DNA of 64,000 bases, from contig NZ_CAOJCM010000006.1 of assembly GCF_948329825.1 (NCBI RefSeq), forward strand, positions 1 through 64,000, given 5' to 3'. Below the pieces are notes generated by a model. That model was not told the DNA's origin, did not search any database, and was given only the letters and a program-made list of their open reading frames with translations. Positions 45,747 to 54,588 of this stretch are shown piece by piece. Origin of the DNA: Paenibacillus sp. JJ-100. Lineage in GTDB: Bacteria > Bacillota > Bacilli > Paenibacillales > Paenibacillaceae. The position numbers and the translations under genes are program-made. Each line of letters opens with the position of its first letter. Position 1 is the stretch's first letter.

Positions 45747-45781
45747 GGTTTATTTCCGAATGCGGAAGTAAGCCTTTTTTG
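45747..45781 (+). terminator. Terminator of the receptor-peptide operon
   Basis: GGTTTATTTCC pairs with GGAAGTAAGCC (two G-U pairs) around a six-base loop, followed by TTTTTTG. Confidence 0.85.
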
Positions 45782-45876
45782 TATATTCATAGATTGACCA
45801 ATGTGAAATCAGGATTAGAAATACATTTATTATATGTTATTGAATTATACGTGATTTAGATGATGGAGGTCTGATA

Positions 45877-46083
45877 ATGGAATTGGTACCTACAATAAGA
45901 GCACATATTAAGAGATATATGAGAGAACAAAATCTCAAGTTGTAGCATTTTTCCGATATTACAGGAATTAATGTTGGTACATTAAGTGCTATTCTTAAGG
46001 ATAACAGAGCAATGTCTATGAAATAACTGAATCAGATCACTTCTGCAAAAGGACTAGAAAAGGGTTATTTTCATTTTCTTTAG
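45877..46083 (+). pseudogene. Decayed HTH fragment duplicated from the peptide receptor
   Basis: From ATG 45877 (GGAGG upstream) the frame reads MELVPTIRAHIKRYMREQNLKL, stop, HFSDITGINVGTLSAILKDNRAMSMK, stop, LNQITSAKGLEKGYFHFL, stop. This parallels residues 1-67 of the receptor at 44228 almost position by position, but with two internal stops and no TPR part. The similarity extends upstream: AGATTGACCAATGTGAAATC at 45791 onward copies the receptor promoter, with a damaged -10. It is therefore a remnant of a tandem duplication covering promoter and HTH, or of a second system that lost its receptor body and peptide. Confidence 0.85.
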
Positions 46084-46110
46084 AAAAGTCAGTTAATTTG
46101 TCATTCCAGC

Positions 46111-46992
46111 TCATCCAGCCTGAAGCTTAGATTTAAAGATCAGCTTTTTCACTGAACTTAAAGTGAGAAACAGTACAAGACACATACCTAATTTCACACC
46201 GATATCGGATAGACGTTGAATGTTACCTGTGGCAAAAACGTTGTATCCATTGGTGACGGATGAATTAAAATGATCCCCAAAGAACAGATAATATGATCCA
46301 AAAATGACCATATGAGAAACGGTATACAAAATAGAGAAGGCGAAGGGCATCAAAGAGATATAGATATTTTTGCTGATAACAAACAAAATGAGTGTTTGAA
46401 CGGCTAGGATCAGGCCACCAATAAGCATGAAGCTATTACGCCCTGAAAAGTCATAAGCACCACTGAAAAATAAATTCTCAAAAAGCGTAAATGAATCGAT
46501 GCCGCCAAACATATTTTTGAAAAGACCCAGATATGCCTGCAAGTATCCTAATCCAAATAAAATGGGAACTGATATTAGACACCAACGATCAGTGTTTTTG
46601 CGTGTCAGCAGTAAAGCACTACTCATGGCACATAGAGTAATGAAGGCAACTGGGAAAAGTTCGATCCATTTGTTATGAACATCGTAATGATAGAGAACTA
46701 ATCCTGTAAACAAAGAGCTCATATACAGAATTGAGCTTATGATAATAAACTGCAGGATCAATTTGCTCGACAGACCATAAGTTTCTTGAGTTAATTGAGT
46801 TCGTATGCTGATCGGATCGCCAAATGACGCTATAGCTTTTGTGGCTGCTTGCTCGTCGGTGCATCCTTCATTCATATAATGTTCCTTGGAGGAATGTAAA
46901 TGAGCAGCCATCTCTTCTGCCAAGTCCTTGCGCTCTCTTCTAGATAATAATGATCTCTTAAACACTTGGTCTAAATAGGATTGAATGTCCAT
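46111..46992 (-). CDS. Permease-prefix-domain membrane protein
   Basis: A 293-residue protein. Residues 1-65 are a soluble helical permease prefix domain 1 (LSRRERKDLAEEMAAHLHSSKEHYMNEG...ATKAIASFGDP), normally found at the N terminus of FtsX-like permeases or alone. Seven or so membrane segments follow. It overlaps the PadR gene by 35 bases and is surely co-transcribed. Such PadR-permease pairs often respond to envelope stress or antimicrobial compounds, but there is no ATPase gene here. Confidence 0.85.
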   Translation of the reverse strand: MDIQSYLDQVFKRSLLSRRERKDLAEEMAAHLHSSKEHYMNEGCTDEQAATKAIASFGDPISIRTQLTQETYGLSSKLILQFIIISSILYMSSLFTGLVLYHYDVHNKWIELFPVAFITLCAMSSALLLTRKNTDRWCLISVPILFGLGYLQAYLGLFKNMFGGIDSFTLFENLFFSGAYDFSGRNSFMLIGGLILAVQTLILFVISKNIYISLMPFAFSILYTVSHMVIFGSYYLFFGDHFNSSVTNGYNVFATGNIQRLSDIGVKLGMCLVLFLTLSSVKKLIFKSKLQAG

Positions 46993-47317
46993 GCGCCGTT
47001 CCTCCTAAGAAAATATTAATGATATGTGTATTTTGTTCCCATGAGGTTTTGATCGCTTCAAGTTGAAGTTGGCCTTCCTCTGTAATCCTGTAGTATTTCC
47101 GTCTAGGGCCGCCTTCTTGTTCACCCCAATAGCCTTCAATGTAAGAATTAGCCTCCATTCTCTTTAATGCGGGATACAGAGTGCCTTCTTTAAGCAGAAA
47201 TGCCCCACCGGTTACTTGATTAATATGTTGAGTTATTTCATAACCATAGGTATCTCGTTGGTTCAAAATAGACAGCACAATACCGTCGATATATCCCTTA
47301 ATCATTTCATTTTTCAA
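46958..47317 (-). CDS. PadR-family transcriptional regulator
   Basis: About 119 residues from TTG 47317, nine bases after AGGTGG; the GTG at 47329 is too near that site. The sequence EMIKGYIDGIVLSILNQRDTYGYEI...FLLKEGTLYPALKRMEANSYIEGYW...RRKYYRITEEGQ is a full PadR winged helix with the dimer helix. Two copies of CTATGTA ten bases apart (47333-47349) lie just upstream and may be the operator. It probably represses itself and the membrane protein gene. Confidence 0.9.
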   Translation of the reverse strand: MKNEMIKGYIDGIVLSILNQRDTYGYEITQHINQVTGGAFLLKEGTLYPALKRMEANSYIEGYWGEQEGGPRRKYYRITEEGQLQLEAIKTSWEQNTHIINIFLGGTAHGHSILFRPSV

Positions 47318-47551
47318 CTGAAACACCACCTACTATGTATTTCTATGTAGTTAAATTAACATATATTTGAAAATGATTCAAGAGAAAGGAGTTATATGTG
47401 AACTCCATGCCATTTGGATACAATTAAAGATTTAGCAAACCTTTGTGCGCACTACATACTTATACTATTTCCCTTCTACTCAAAACTGGGCGACAATAAT
47501 TACCAGTAAAGAGTTAACTTATGCAACAAACTGTGCTAAACTGGATATAAT

Positions 47552-47589
47552 AAAAAAGAGCAAGGATGCGCAAACATCCCTACTCTTTA
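47552..47589 (-). terminator. Terminator of the toxin mRNA
   Basis: On the minus strand AAAGAG...GGATG and CATCC...CTCTTT form an interrupted stem followed by TTTTTT, about 70 bases after the toxin stop. Confidence 0.75.
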
Positions 47590-47676
47590 CAACAGCCGCT
47601 TCTAAGGGCGGTGGCTGTGCATAGGTAACTGAAATAGACCTTACCTTAGTTAGGGCGGTCTATTTCTTTTTGTTTT
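47558..47676 (+). ncRNA. Antitoxin RNA, RatA-like, antisense to the toxin 3' end
   Basis: A plus-strand promoter -10 element TATAAT (47546-47551) starts a transcript of about 120 bases. It ends at the hairpin GAAATAGACC/GGTCTATTTC (47631-47666) with TTTTTGTTTT. Its last 17 or so bases cover the end of the toxin gene, and the rest matches the toxin 3' leader, giving long antisense pairing. A second hairpin, CAGCC...GGCTG, lies within. This is the layout of txpA/ratA-type systems. The -35 element is poor, so the exact start is uncertain. Confidence 0.7.
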
Positions 47677-47809
47677 GATTATTTAAGGCAATGACAATAG
47701 TTACAATCAGTCCAATCAAGGTTACAATGAACCCCGCAAAACTGATCATCAATGTCAATACCGTTTCAATTGTCTGATTGATATGACTAGCGATTGCATT
47801 CGACACCAA
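47660..47809 (-). CDS. Holin-like type I toxin (TxpA/BsrG-like)
   Basis: A 49-residue peptide from TTG 47809 or GTG 47806. One membrane segment (TLMISFAGFIVTLIGLIVTI) is followed by VIALNNQNKKK. The hydrophobic core with a charged lysine tail is the mark of the Hol_Tox group, in which the peptide inserts in the cell's own membrane. The opposite strand carries an antisense RNA over its 3' end. There is no strong ribosome-binding site, in keeping with the tight control of such toxins, though decay of the start is also possible. Confidence 0.7.
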   Translation of the reverse strand: MVSNAIASHINQTIETVLTLMISFAGFIVTLIGLIVTIVIALNNQNKKK

Positions 47810-48134
47810 TGGGTTTCATTCATCAAGCTAAAATAACCTTTAGTGGGTCATATGAGACGTTTATTAAAATGGGCGATGGAGTGATTCCTAATTTGGTGTC
47901 TCTAAATCATAGTTTGTGATTTTCAGTGAGATATGGATGGAGCACGATATATAGCTTTACTAAAAGATCGCTCATCCATATGTTGTAGGAGATTGTGAAT
48001 ATTGAACAATTTCCAAAATGCTAAACTTATGAAACTACACTTATGTAAACAATCATTTTGATTTTGCAAAGGAATAAATTATGAATTTTTTGGCAATGTA
48101 TCCTAAAATGATATAAAAAGAGGGGGTGCATGCT

Positions 48135-48323
48135 ATGGGTGAACCGATGCAGATCAAAGATCGAATTGAGCGGGATAGGCAGAAGTTACGTCAGTTGGCG
48201 GAAAATCATGGCATGCAGGACGACAAAGTCCTCGAGCAGTCCATGATCTTGGACGAATTAATCAATGAATATTATCGATTCCAATATAAAAAACATATTA
48301 TGAATAGACAGCCGATTGCTTAA
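48135..48323 (+). CDS. Spo0E-like aspartyl-phosphate phosphatase
   Basis: A 62-residue protein from ATG 48135, eight bases after AGGGGG; a longer frame from GTG 48126 overlaps that site. It has the two-helix Spo0E build: IKDRIERDRQKLRQLAENHG, then LEQSMILDELINEYY, where the SxxLDxLI core dephosphorylates Spo0A~P. It would delay sporulation. It sits near the peptide-receptor genes but is separately expressed. Confidence 0.92.
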   Translation: MGEPMQIKDRIERDRQKLRQLAENHGMQDDKVLEQSMILDELINEYYRFQYKKHIMNRQPIA

Positions 48324-48340
48324 TGCAGTCGGTTTTTTGA
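48310..48340 (+). terminator. Terminator of the Spo0E-like gene
   Basis: CCGATTGC and GCAGTCGG pair (one G-U) around TTAAT, partly inside the gene end, followed by TTTTTT. Confidence 0.85.
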
Positions 48341-48445
48341 TGCGACAATTCCTTTTTAGAAGATTAGGAGAATCATAGAGTCTATTAGAAACAACGATCC
48401 CCATAAACCTCCCTAATTTAGGTTGTACTAATAAAATGTAAAAAA

Positions 48446-48477
48446 GGAAGTCGGCCACTACTATGTGGTCGGCTTTT
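48446..48477. terminator. Second terminator-like hairpin with no gene before it
   Basis: AGTCGGCCAC and GTGGTCGGCT pair around a six-base loop, with A5 before and T5 after. The roughly 100 bases between this and the first terminator contain no frame. It could end a small RNA, serve minus-strand readthrough, or be a duplicated terminator. The rest of the gap to 48694 shows no gene. Confidence 0.6.
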
Positions 48478-48694
48478 TGATGTTCTCCCGAACGCTATGC
48501 CAAACTCCCCTCAATCTCTCCCCAGAACTACCCATTCATCCATCTTTGTCCTAAAATTTCATACCAAATCCATAGCTTACAGTATAGCGAGCGCGACTCT
48601 ACACTGGATATGATGACCTCAATTGAACGTTGGATTTCATGGAGTTATCGCGAGGTCAAATACAATGATTTTAACGAAGGAGGGACACAGGTGA

Positions 48695-50638
48695 ATGATA
48701 AAAAGGGTGCGGGACTACATCTGGAGGTTTTGTTCTATTGGTTCTAGGTATGAGTTCCATTCTACGCGTGATTGGCGATCGATCCGAGATTTCATTGGTT
48801 TCCATTCAATTCGAAAAAGGTTGAATCTGCGCTCCAAGCTACTGCTGCTCTTCCTGGCACTGACGCTGTTGCCGCTCAGCTTGCAGGGAGTGATGGGATA
48901 CGCCCATTTCTCACGGACGCTGGATCATAAGACGGAGCAGTTCACCATTGATATGGTGCGGCAGATCAATACCAATCTGAACTGGATGCTGAAAGACTTC
49001 GAGCGTCTGTCGCTCTTGCCACTCTATGACCAGATGGTGCTGGGTATCCTGCGCGAGTACGATGGGACGATGGGTTCCGGGACGTGGGCGAAGTCGGATG
49101 ATTATCTGAAAATGAAGCTGTATACGTCTGCCCAAGCCTATGACCGGCCGGAGATTCGAGGGATTCATCTGATCAGCAATAGTGGCATCCTGTTCTCCAA
49201 TCTGGACTCGCTAGCAGTGAAACCCGTCTGGGACGGGAGCCAAGAGCCATGGTTTGCCGAGCTGAGAGGTACGGAAGGGATGTGGCGCTTGCTTCCTCCC
49301 CATGTTCCTGGCTATTACGTGGATGAACAGGAAGGGGAATACATTACCGTAACCAGAGAGCTGCGTGATCCGGGTACGCTTCAGCGGCTGGGTTACATCT
49401 TGATTGATATCCGGCCGGAGGCCTTTGGACAGTTGCTGTCCAACCTGAATTTTGAGCAGAAGGCAAGTCTGATGATTGTGGACAGCCAGCAACGTCTTAT
49501 TTTTGAACGAGTTTCCACGGAAGGGTTATCTGCTTACGCTCCTTTGTTATCCCACGGGAAGCTCTGGGATTATGAAGAGAACCAAAAGGTAGAACTGGAA
49601 GGACAGCCCTACCTCCATGTACGAAGTCTTTCGGGATATTCCGGGTTGTCGGTGATCAGTCTGACACCCATTACGGTCATTCAAAAGGAATCGGGAGAGA
49701 TGCTCACCTTCACTATTGGGCTAGCATTGCTGTGTATGGCAGCCGTAGTGACTCTCGCCGTCTTGGTATCTTACAGGGTAACTCGTCCGCTCATTCGCTT
49801 GAAACATCATATGATCCGGGTGGAACAGGGCGATTTTAGCCAGCGGGTTACTCAGTACAGTGATGATGAACTAGGGCAAATTAGCCGAGGGTTTAACCGC
49901 ATGATGGAGGAGATTCACCGCCTATTCCATGAGGTGTATTTACTTGAAATTCAGGAACGAGAGGCTGAACTGTCGGCGCTACAGAGCCAGATCAATCCTC
50001 ATTTTATATACAACACATTAGAGTCGATTAACATGATGGCTGTTCGCCAGAGGCATGCCGAAGTATCTGCCATGGTTACGGCGCTTGGCAAGCTGCTGCG
50101 ATACACAGTGGGTAAGGCTGATCGCATGGTGACGCTACGGGAAGAGCTGGCGTTCGTCGATTCCTATGTGCGCATTCAACAGGTGCGTTACAACGGTGAA
50201 CTGGACATTATTTATGATATCGAGGAAGAGGTTAACGACTATCTCATTCCCAAGTTGATGTTACAGCCACTAGTGGAAAATGCGATATGCCACGGGATCG
50301 AAGGACAGCAAGCAGGTAGTAAAGCAAGCGGCACGATCTGGGTGTCTGCGGTTCTGTTCGAGCAGGAACTGATCATCAGTGTACGAGATAACGGCAAGGG
50401 GATGGATCAGGAAGAGCTGGATCGATTAAATGCTTCTGTCTCTGGACAAAACGTGGATTGCCTCCAATCGAATAATCCTATTCTGCACCGTCAAGCCGGA
50501 GATAGTCTGGGGCTGCACAATATTGCTCAAAGGCTTCGTTTGATATATGGAAAAGACAGCGGACTGAGCGTTGATGGCAGCCCAGGACAAGGACTGGCTG
50601 TAACTTTATCTATTCATCTTCATCCGAGAGGGGAATGA
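48695..50638 (+). CDS. YesM-type sensor histidine kinase
   Basis: A 647-residue membrane kinase. After a basic N-terminal tail of about 45 residues, the first membrane helix (LLLLFLALTLLPLSLQGV) leads to an extracellular sensor of about 270 residues. A second helix (FTIGLALLCMAAVVTLAVLVSY) precedes a HAMP region (RPLIRLKHHMIRVEQGDFSQRV). The His_kinase block has ALQSQINPHFIYNTLESINMMA (phospho-acceptor near residue 435), and the ATPase has PKLMLQPLVENAICHG and DNGKGM. Partner of the AraC-type regulator that overlaps it. It likely senses an oligosaccharide or its binding protein. GAAGGAGGG lies ten bases before ATG 48695. Confidence 0.95.
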   Translation: MIKRVRDYIWRFCSIGSRYEFHSTRDWRSIRDFIGFHSIRKRLNLRSKLLLLFLALTLLPLSLQGVMGYAHFSRTLDHKTEQFTIDMVRQINTNLNWMLKDFERLSLLPLYDQMVLGILREYDGTMGSGTWAKSDDYLKMKLYTSAQAYDRPEIRGIHLISNSGILFSNLDSLAVKPVWDGSQEPWFAELRGTEGMWRLLPPHVPGYYVDEQEGEYITVTRELRDPGTLQRLGYILIDIRPEAFGQLLSNLNFEQKASLMIVDSQQRLIFERVSTEGLSAYAPLLSHGKLWDYEENQKVELEGQPYLHVRSLSGYSGLSVISLTPITVIQKESGEMLTFTIGLALLCMAAVVTLAVLVSYRVTRPLIRLKHHMIRVEQGDFSQRVTQYSDDELGQISRGFNRMMEEIHRLFHEVYLLEIQEREAELSALQSQINPHFIYNTLESINMMAVRQRHAEVSAMVTALGKLLRYTVGKADRMVTLREELAFVDSYVRIQQVRYNGELDIIYDIEEEVNDYLIPKLMLQPLVENAICHGIEGQQAGSKASGTIWVSAVLFEQELIISVRDNGKGMDQEELDRLNASVSGQNVDCLQSNNPILHRQAGDSLGLHNIAQRLRLIYGKDSGLSVDGSPGQGLAVTLSIHLHPRGE

Positions 50639-51420
50639 AACCCATGTATAAAGTGCTGCTTGTAGAGGACGAGACGGTTATTCGCCAAGGGTTACGGGAG
50701 CTGATTGTACAGGCCACGCCCCAGTTTCAGGTGGTAGGTGAAGCCGCTAGCGGAGCCGAGGCGCTGGAGGTGCTGCGCTGTGAAGTGCCCGATGTCTTGA
50801 TTACGGATATTCGTATGCGAGAGATGGACGGACTGTCGCTGGTTGGGCTGGCGAGAGAGATGTACCCGGACTTGCTGATGCTCATTATTAGCGGGTATGG
50901 GGAGTTTGAATATGCACGCAAGGCGATGGAGCACGGAGTGCTGAGTTATCTGTTAAAGCCGATTGAGCGTCATGAACTGGTGAAATGTTTGCAAAAAATG
51001 CAATTACTGCTGGATCGAAGATACGGCCTCACTACGTTTTCTACTACAGAACGTTCTGGCATAGAAGAGCAGGATATGGGGGATACCCGCAAAATTATTC
51101 GCAGCGTCAAGGAGCACATCCATCAGCATCCTGATGGTGATCTTCGGCTCCAGACGGTTGCTTCACTGGTCAACCTGAATCCAACGTATCTGAGCCAATT
51201 GTTCAAAACCGAGACAGGAACCAACTACTCGGAATATATCGCAGAGGCACGGATCGAACGGGCCAAATGGCTGCTGGTGAACACGGGTCTCAAAATCTAT
51301 GACGTCGCCCGGTTATCTGGATACCAGAGTCCAAAACATTTCATGCTGGTTTTTAAGCAGCAGACAGGGCAAACGGCAGGAGAATATCGTGAAGGATACA
51401 GCAAGCAGAGTGGACAGTAG
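50635..51420 (+). CDS. YesN-type response regulator with AraC domain
   Basis: A 261-residue protein whose ATGA start overlaps the kinase stop. The receiver has EDE at 11-13, D58 as acceptor (VPDVLITDIRMREMDG) and K in YLLKPIE. The C-terminal AraC module has two helix-turn-helix units (LQTVASLVNLNPTYLSQLFKTETG and IYDVARLSGYQSPKHFMLVFKQ). It is short of the usual YesN length of about 350-540 because no large linker lies between the parts. It should switch on the ABC importer genes that follow. Confidence 0.95.
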   Translation: MKPMYKVLLVEDETVIRQGLRELIVQATPQFQVVGEAASGAEALEVLRCEVPDVLITDIRMREMDGLSLVGLAREMYPDLLMLIISGYGEFEYARKAMEHGVLSYLLKPIERHELVKCLQKMQLLLDRRYGLTTFSTTERSGIEEQDMGDTRKIIRSVKEHIHQHPDGDLRLQTVASLVNLNPTYLSQLFKTETGTNYSEYIAEARIERAKWLLVNTGLKIYDVARLSGYQSPKHFMLVFKQQTGQTAGEYREGYSKQSGQ

Positions 51421-51549
51421 GGATACGGAGCCACGAAACTCCTTAAAAAACCATACCATTTCTGCAACTCACGTGATTTAGAAGCAAGCAGGGCTTTCGA
51501 TATACTGGGGTGGCACAGGAATACCATAACGTCCACAAGGGGGATTTCC

Positions 51550-52845
51550 ATGAAAAAAGCAGGACTGACGCTGATTCTCATCCTTATGATCGCCGCTCTG
51601 ATCGGGTGCACAAGCACCAGCAAGGGTGGGGATTCTAACGCATCCGGCGGAGAGAACGACAAGGTAGAGTTGAAGTTCATGATGTGGGGCAATCAAGCAC
51701 ATATTGATGTGTACAACAAGCTGATCGATGGCTTTACCAAAGAGAACCCCGGCATCAAGGTGACGATGGAATCTGTACCATTTGCTGATTATCAGCAGAA
51801 AATATCGGTGCTTGCCGCCGGAGGTTCGCTGCCGGATCTGGCCTGGGTATCGGAACGCATGATACCCCAGTTCAAGTCCAATCACATCCTGGCCGACGTG
51901 TCGGCGTTCAAGGATGATGCCGAGTTTAAGCTGGACGATTATATTCCCAGCACGCTGGATCTCTTCCGTGAGGGAGATCAACTGTTAGGCTTGCCGTTTT
52001 CCACACCGCCGGTGGTGATGTTTTATAATAAAACGCTCTTTGACAAGGCCGGGCTGACCGATCCCAATACGCTGGCTTCCAAAGGAGAATGGACGTGGGA
52101 GCAGTTCGAGGCCTCTGCCAAAGCGATAACCAGCAAGGATGCGGCGAGTCGCACGTATGGGGCTAACTTTTTTCGAGATTGGAAGACTTGGGCGGTGCTC
52201 TCTTCTTACTCTTGGTCGAATGGAAGCGGGCCATTCAATGAAGATATGACAGCGTTTACCTGGAATGATGAGTACGGTGTACAGACCTTTGCGATGCTGG
52301 AGCGCATGATGTTTACGGACGAATCCCACCCGAAAGCGGGCGAGCAGGTGAGCTTTGATGCAGGCAATGTGGGCATGTTCTTCGATAACTACAGCTATGT
52401 GTCCAAAGCAAGGGAGATCAAGGAATTTGAATGGAGTATTGCGCCTATGCCTTCTGGTTCACAGGGCAGCGTACCGATGCTGGGACAGGCGGGTTATGCC
52501 ATGTTTAACGACAGCAAACATCCGGAGGAAACGAAGAAACTGCTGAAATATTTTGCGAGTGAACAGGGGACGCAGGCAACCGCTACGTATTTTGTGCCCG
52601 CTCGTACGTCGGTTCTGAACTCCGATGCCTTCATCCAGCAGCCGAACAATCCGAGCAAAGAGCATATCGTGCAGGCTGTCATTGATGAAATGCCCAAAGC
52701 ACGCCTAATTCCGGGACATATCCGCTGGCAGGATATTGATAATGCAGTGCTGCAAGGGTTTGACCGATTATTCGCTCGTACGGTCGCTCCCGAGGATAAT
52801 CTGAAACAGATGCAGACTGAAGTGCAGAGCGTCTTGCAGCCCTGA
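51550..52845 (+). CDS. Carbohydrate-type ABC solute-binding lipoprotein
   Basis: A 431-residue lipoprotein with lipobox LIGC (cysteine near residue 20) and a short S/G/N linker. The mature domain is of the family 1 sugar-binding kind: VELKFMMWGNQAHIDVYNKLIDGFTKENPGIKV, YQQKISVLAAGGSLPDLAW and LPFSTPPVVMFYNKTLFDKAGL. It serves the two permease genes at 53674 and 54572. No ATPase gene is nearby, as usual for such importers, which share a common MsmX-like ATPase. Confidence 0.94.
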   Translation: MKKAGLTLILILMIAALIGCTSTSKGGDSNASGGENDKVELKFMMWGNQAHIDVYNKLIDGFTKENPGIKVTMESVPFADYQQKISVLAAGGSLPDLAWVSERMIPQFKSNHILADVSAFKDDAEFKLDDYIPSTLDLFREGDQLLGLPFSTPPVVMFYNKTLFDKAGLTDPNTLASKGEWTWEQFEASAKAITSKDAASRTYGANFFRDWKTWAVLSSYSWSNGSGPFNEDMTAFTWNDEYGVQTFAMLERMMFTDESHPKAGEQVSFDAGNVGMFFDNYSYVSKAREIKEFEWSIAPMPSGSQGSVPMLGQAGYAMFNDSKHPEETKKLLKYFASEQGTQATATYFVPARTSVLNSDAFIQQPNNPSKEHIVQAVIDEMPKARLIPGHIRWQDIDNAVLQGFDRLFARTVAPEDNLKQMQTEVQSVLQP

Positions 52846-52906
52846 AGAAACAGGGGATTGAAGCTGATCGGGCAGGAGTGAGGGAAACGAAGGAGTGATG
52901 AGAGGC

Positions 52907-53677
52907 ATGGAAGAAATGAAGGAACAAAAGGAGATAGCTCAAGTACAGGACATGTGGAACGTACAGAAGACAGGGCAATTGCAGGCTATGCTGCATCAGA
53001 AACCGTTGTCGCTTGTCATCAGTCTGCCTGAGAATAGTCTTGCCTTGGCTCGGGCGGCCCAAGAGGAAGGCGCGGATGCACTGAAGGTTCACTATAATGT
53101 GGGCCACCGTGCGAGTGGCAATCATTTTGGTTCGCTGGGTGAATATGTCGAGGTGTTTCGTACAATTCGCGCGGAGTTCGGAGGACCGTTAGGTGTTGTG
53201 CCATCCGGTAGCCTCGAAGGGACAAGGCGAGAGGACGTGGAGCGTTTGTCGGGTCTGGGGTTTGATTTTTACTCGATCTATGCACATCATCTGCCGTCAT
53301 TTATGCTGAGTGATCTGGGACTGGAATCTACGTTTGCGATTAACGATGCGTATGATGTGTCTCTCGTGGCAGCGGCTGCGCATTTTGGTTTTACTGCAAT
53401 GGAGGCCTCCATTGTACCCGGCAAAGAATACGGCACCCCGCTCAGCTTCGCGGATGTTCTTCACTATCGGCGGCTCGTCCTGCAAGCCGGAGTACCGGTA
53501 CTGGTTCCTTCCCAGCGCAACCTGGTGCCGGAGGATGTACCCGTGTTGCATCATAGCGGTATCCAAGCCATTATGCTCGGGGCGATTGTTACAGGCAAAA
53601 CGGAGGATGAGCTGCGCAGAGCAGTAAGCGGTTTCCGTAACGCGATTGATCGTTTGACTGGGAGGGAAGGGTCGTGA
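52907..53677 (+). CDS. TIM-barrel protein of unknown function
   Basis: A 256-residue soluble protein from ATG 52907, 11 bases after AGGAG (earlier GTG/ATG codons at 52895 and 52898 touch that site). The pattern of strand-helix units (LSLVISLPENSLALARAAQEEGADALKV, GPLGVVPSG, GFDFYSIYAHHLP, GVPVLVPSQRN, GIQAIMLGAIVTGKTEDELRRAV) suggests a phosphate-binding TIM barrel like NanE or ThiE. No catalytic signature is certain. It lies between a sugar-binding protein gene and its permeases, overlapping the next start, so an epimerase or aldolase-like step on the imported compound is plausible. Confidence 0.75.
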   Translation: MEEMKEQKEIAQVQDMWNVQKTGQLQAMLHQKPLSLVISLPENSLALARAAQEEGADALKVHYNVGHRASGNHFGSLGEYVEVFRTIRAEFGGPLGVVPSGSLEGTRREDVERLSGLGFDFYSIYAHHLPSFMLSDLGLESTFAINDAYDVSLVAAAAHFGFTAMEASIVPGKEYGTPLSFADVLHYRRLVLQAGVPVLVPSQRNLVPEDVPVLHHSGIQAIMLGAIVTGKTEDELRRAVSGFRNAIDRLTGREGS

Positions 53678-54588
53678 GCCGCCTCAGCAAACGGAGACGC
53701 GGAGGGCCGCTCGCCAGGGAGGCGCAGATTGCTGGCTGGTTGTTTATTTCGCCCATGGTGCTGGGCTTTACTTTGCTGCTCTTGTTCCCGATGGGGCTTG
53801 CATTCTATATGAGTCTGACGGATTGGCCGCTGCTGGGAGATCACCAATTCATCGGGCTGGATAATTATCGGAATATCATGACGGACGCTATGTTCTGGGA
53901 AGTGCTCGGCAATACCGTTTATTTTACGGCAGGTCTGGTGCCGCTGAATATTGTGCTGGCTCTGCTGCTCGCGTTGTTGTTATCCAAGAGCATTCGAGGG
54001 ATTGGCATATTTAGAACGGCTATCTTTGTACCGGTCATGACGTCATTAATCGTGTGGGCCATTGTGTGGAAGCTAATGTACGCGACGGAGTCGGGATTAA
54101 TCAACCAACTGCTGCTGATGATCGGCATCAAGGGCCCGGCCTGGCTGTACGATCCCAATCTGGCGATGCCTGCGGTCATCGTGACCAGTGTGCTGAAGAA
54201 TGTTGGGCTCAATATGGTGCTGTTCATTGCAGCACTTCAGCAAGTCCCTCGTTCCTTATACGAAGCGGCAACGCTGGATGGCGCAGGCAGGAGAGCTTCT
54301 TTTTTCAATGTCACCCTGCCTATGATTACACCGACTGTATTTCTGACCGTAGTGATGACCGTCATTGGTTCGCTCAAAGTATTCGGACAGATCTATGTTA
54401 TGACCCAAGGCGGCCCGAGCAACAGCACCAAGGTTCTGGTCTATTATATTTGGGAAAAAGCGTTCAAGCTATTTCAGTTCGGCTATGCTTCTTCCCTCGC
54501 CTATGTGTTGTTCGTGATCGTACTGATTCTGACGCTGCTGCAATGGCAGCTCCGAAAGAGGTGGGTATTTGGTGAAGGCGATGCCTAG
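53674..54588 (+). CDS. ABC sugar permease, MalF/UgpA type
   Basis: A 304-residue inner-membrane protein from GTG 53674, overlapping the previous stop as GTGA. Six membrane helices, the first at about 18-40 (AGWLFISPMVLGFTLLLLF). The EAA loop is YEAATLDGAGRRASFFNVTLPMI. It forms the channel with the second permease. The basic start (SRLSKRRRGG) sets the N terminus inside. Confidence 0.95.
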   Translation: MSRLSKRRRGGPLAREAQIAGWLFISPMVLGFTLLLLFPMGLAFYMSLTDWPLLGDHQFIGLDNYRNIMTDAMFWEVLGNTVYFTAGLVPLNIVLALLLALLLSKSIRGIGIFRTAIFVPVMTSLIVWAIVWKLMYATESGLINQLLLMIGIKGPAWLYDPNLAMPAVIVTSVLKNVGLNMVLFIAALQQVPRSLYEAATLDGAGRRASFFNVTLPMITPTVFLTVVMTVIGSLKVFGQIYVMTQGGPSNSTKVLVYYIWEKAFKLFQFGYASSLAYVLFVIVLILTLLQWQLRKRWVFGEGDA

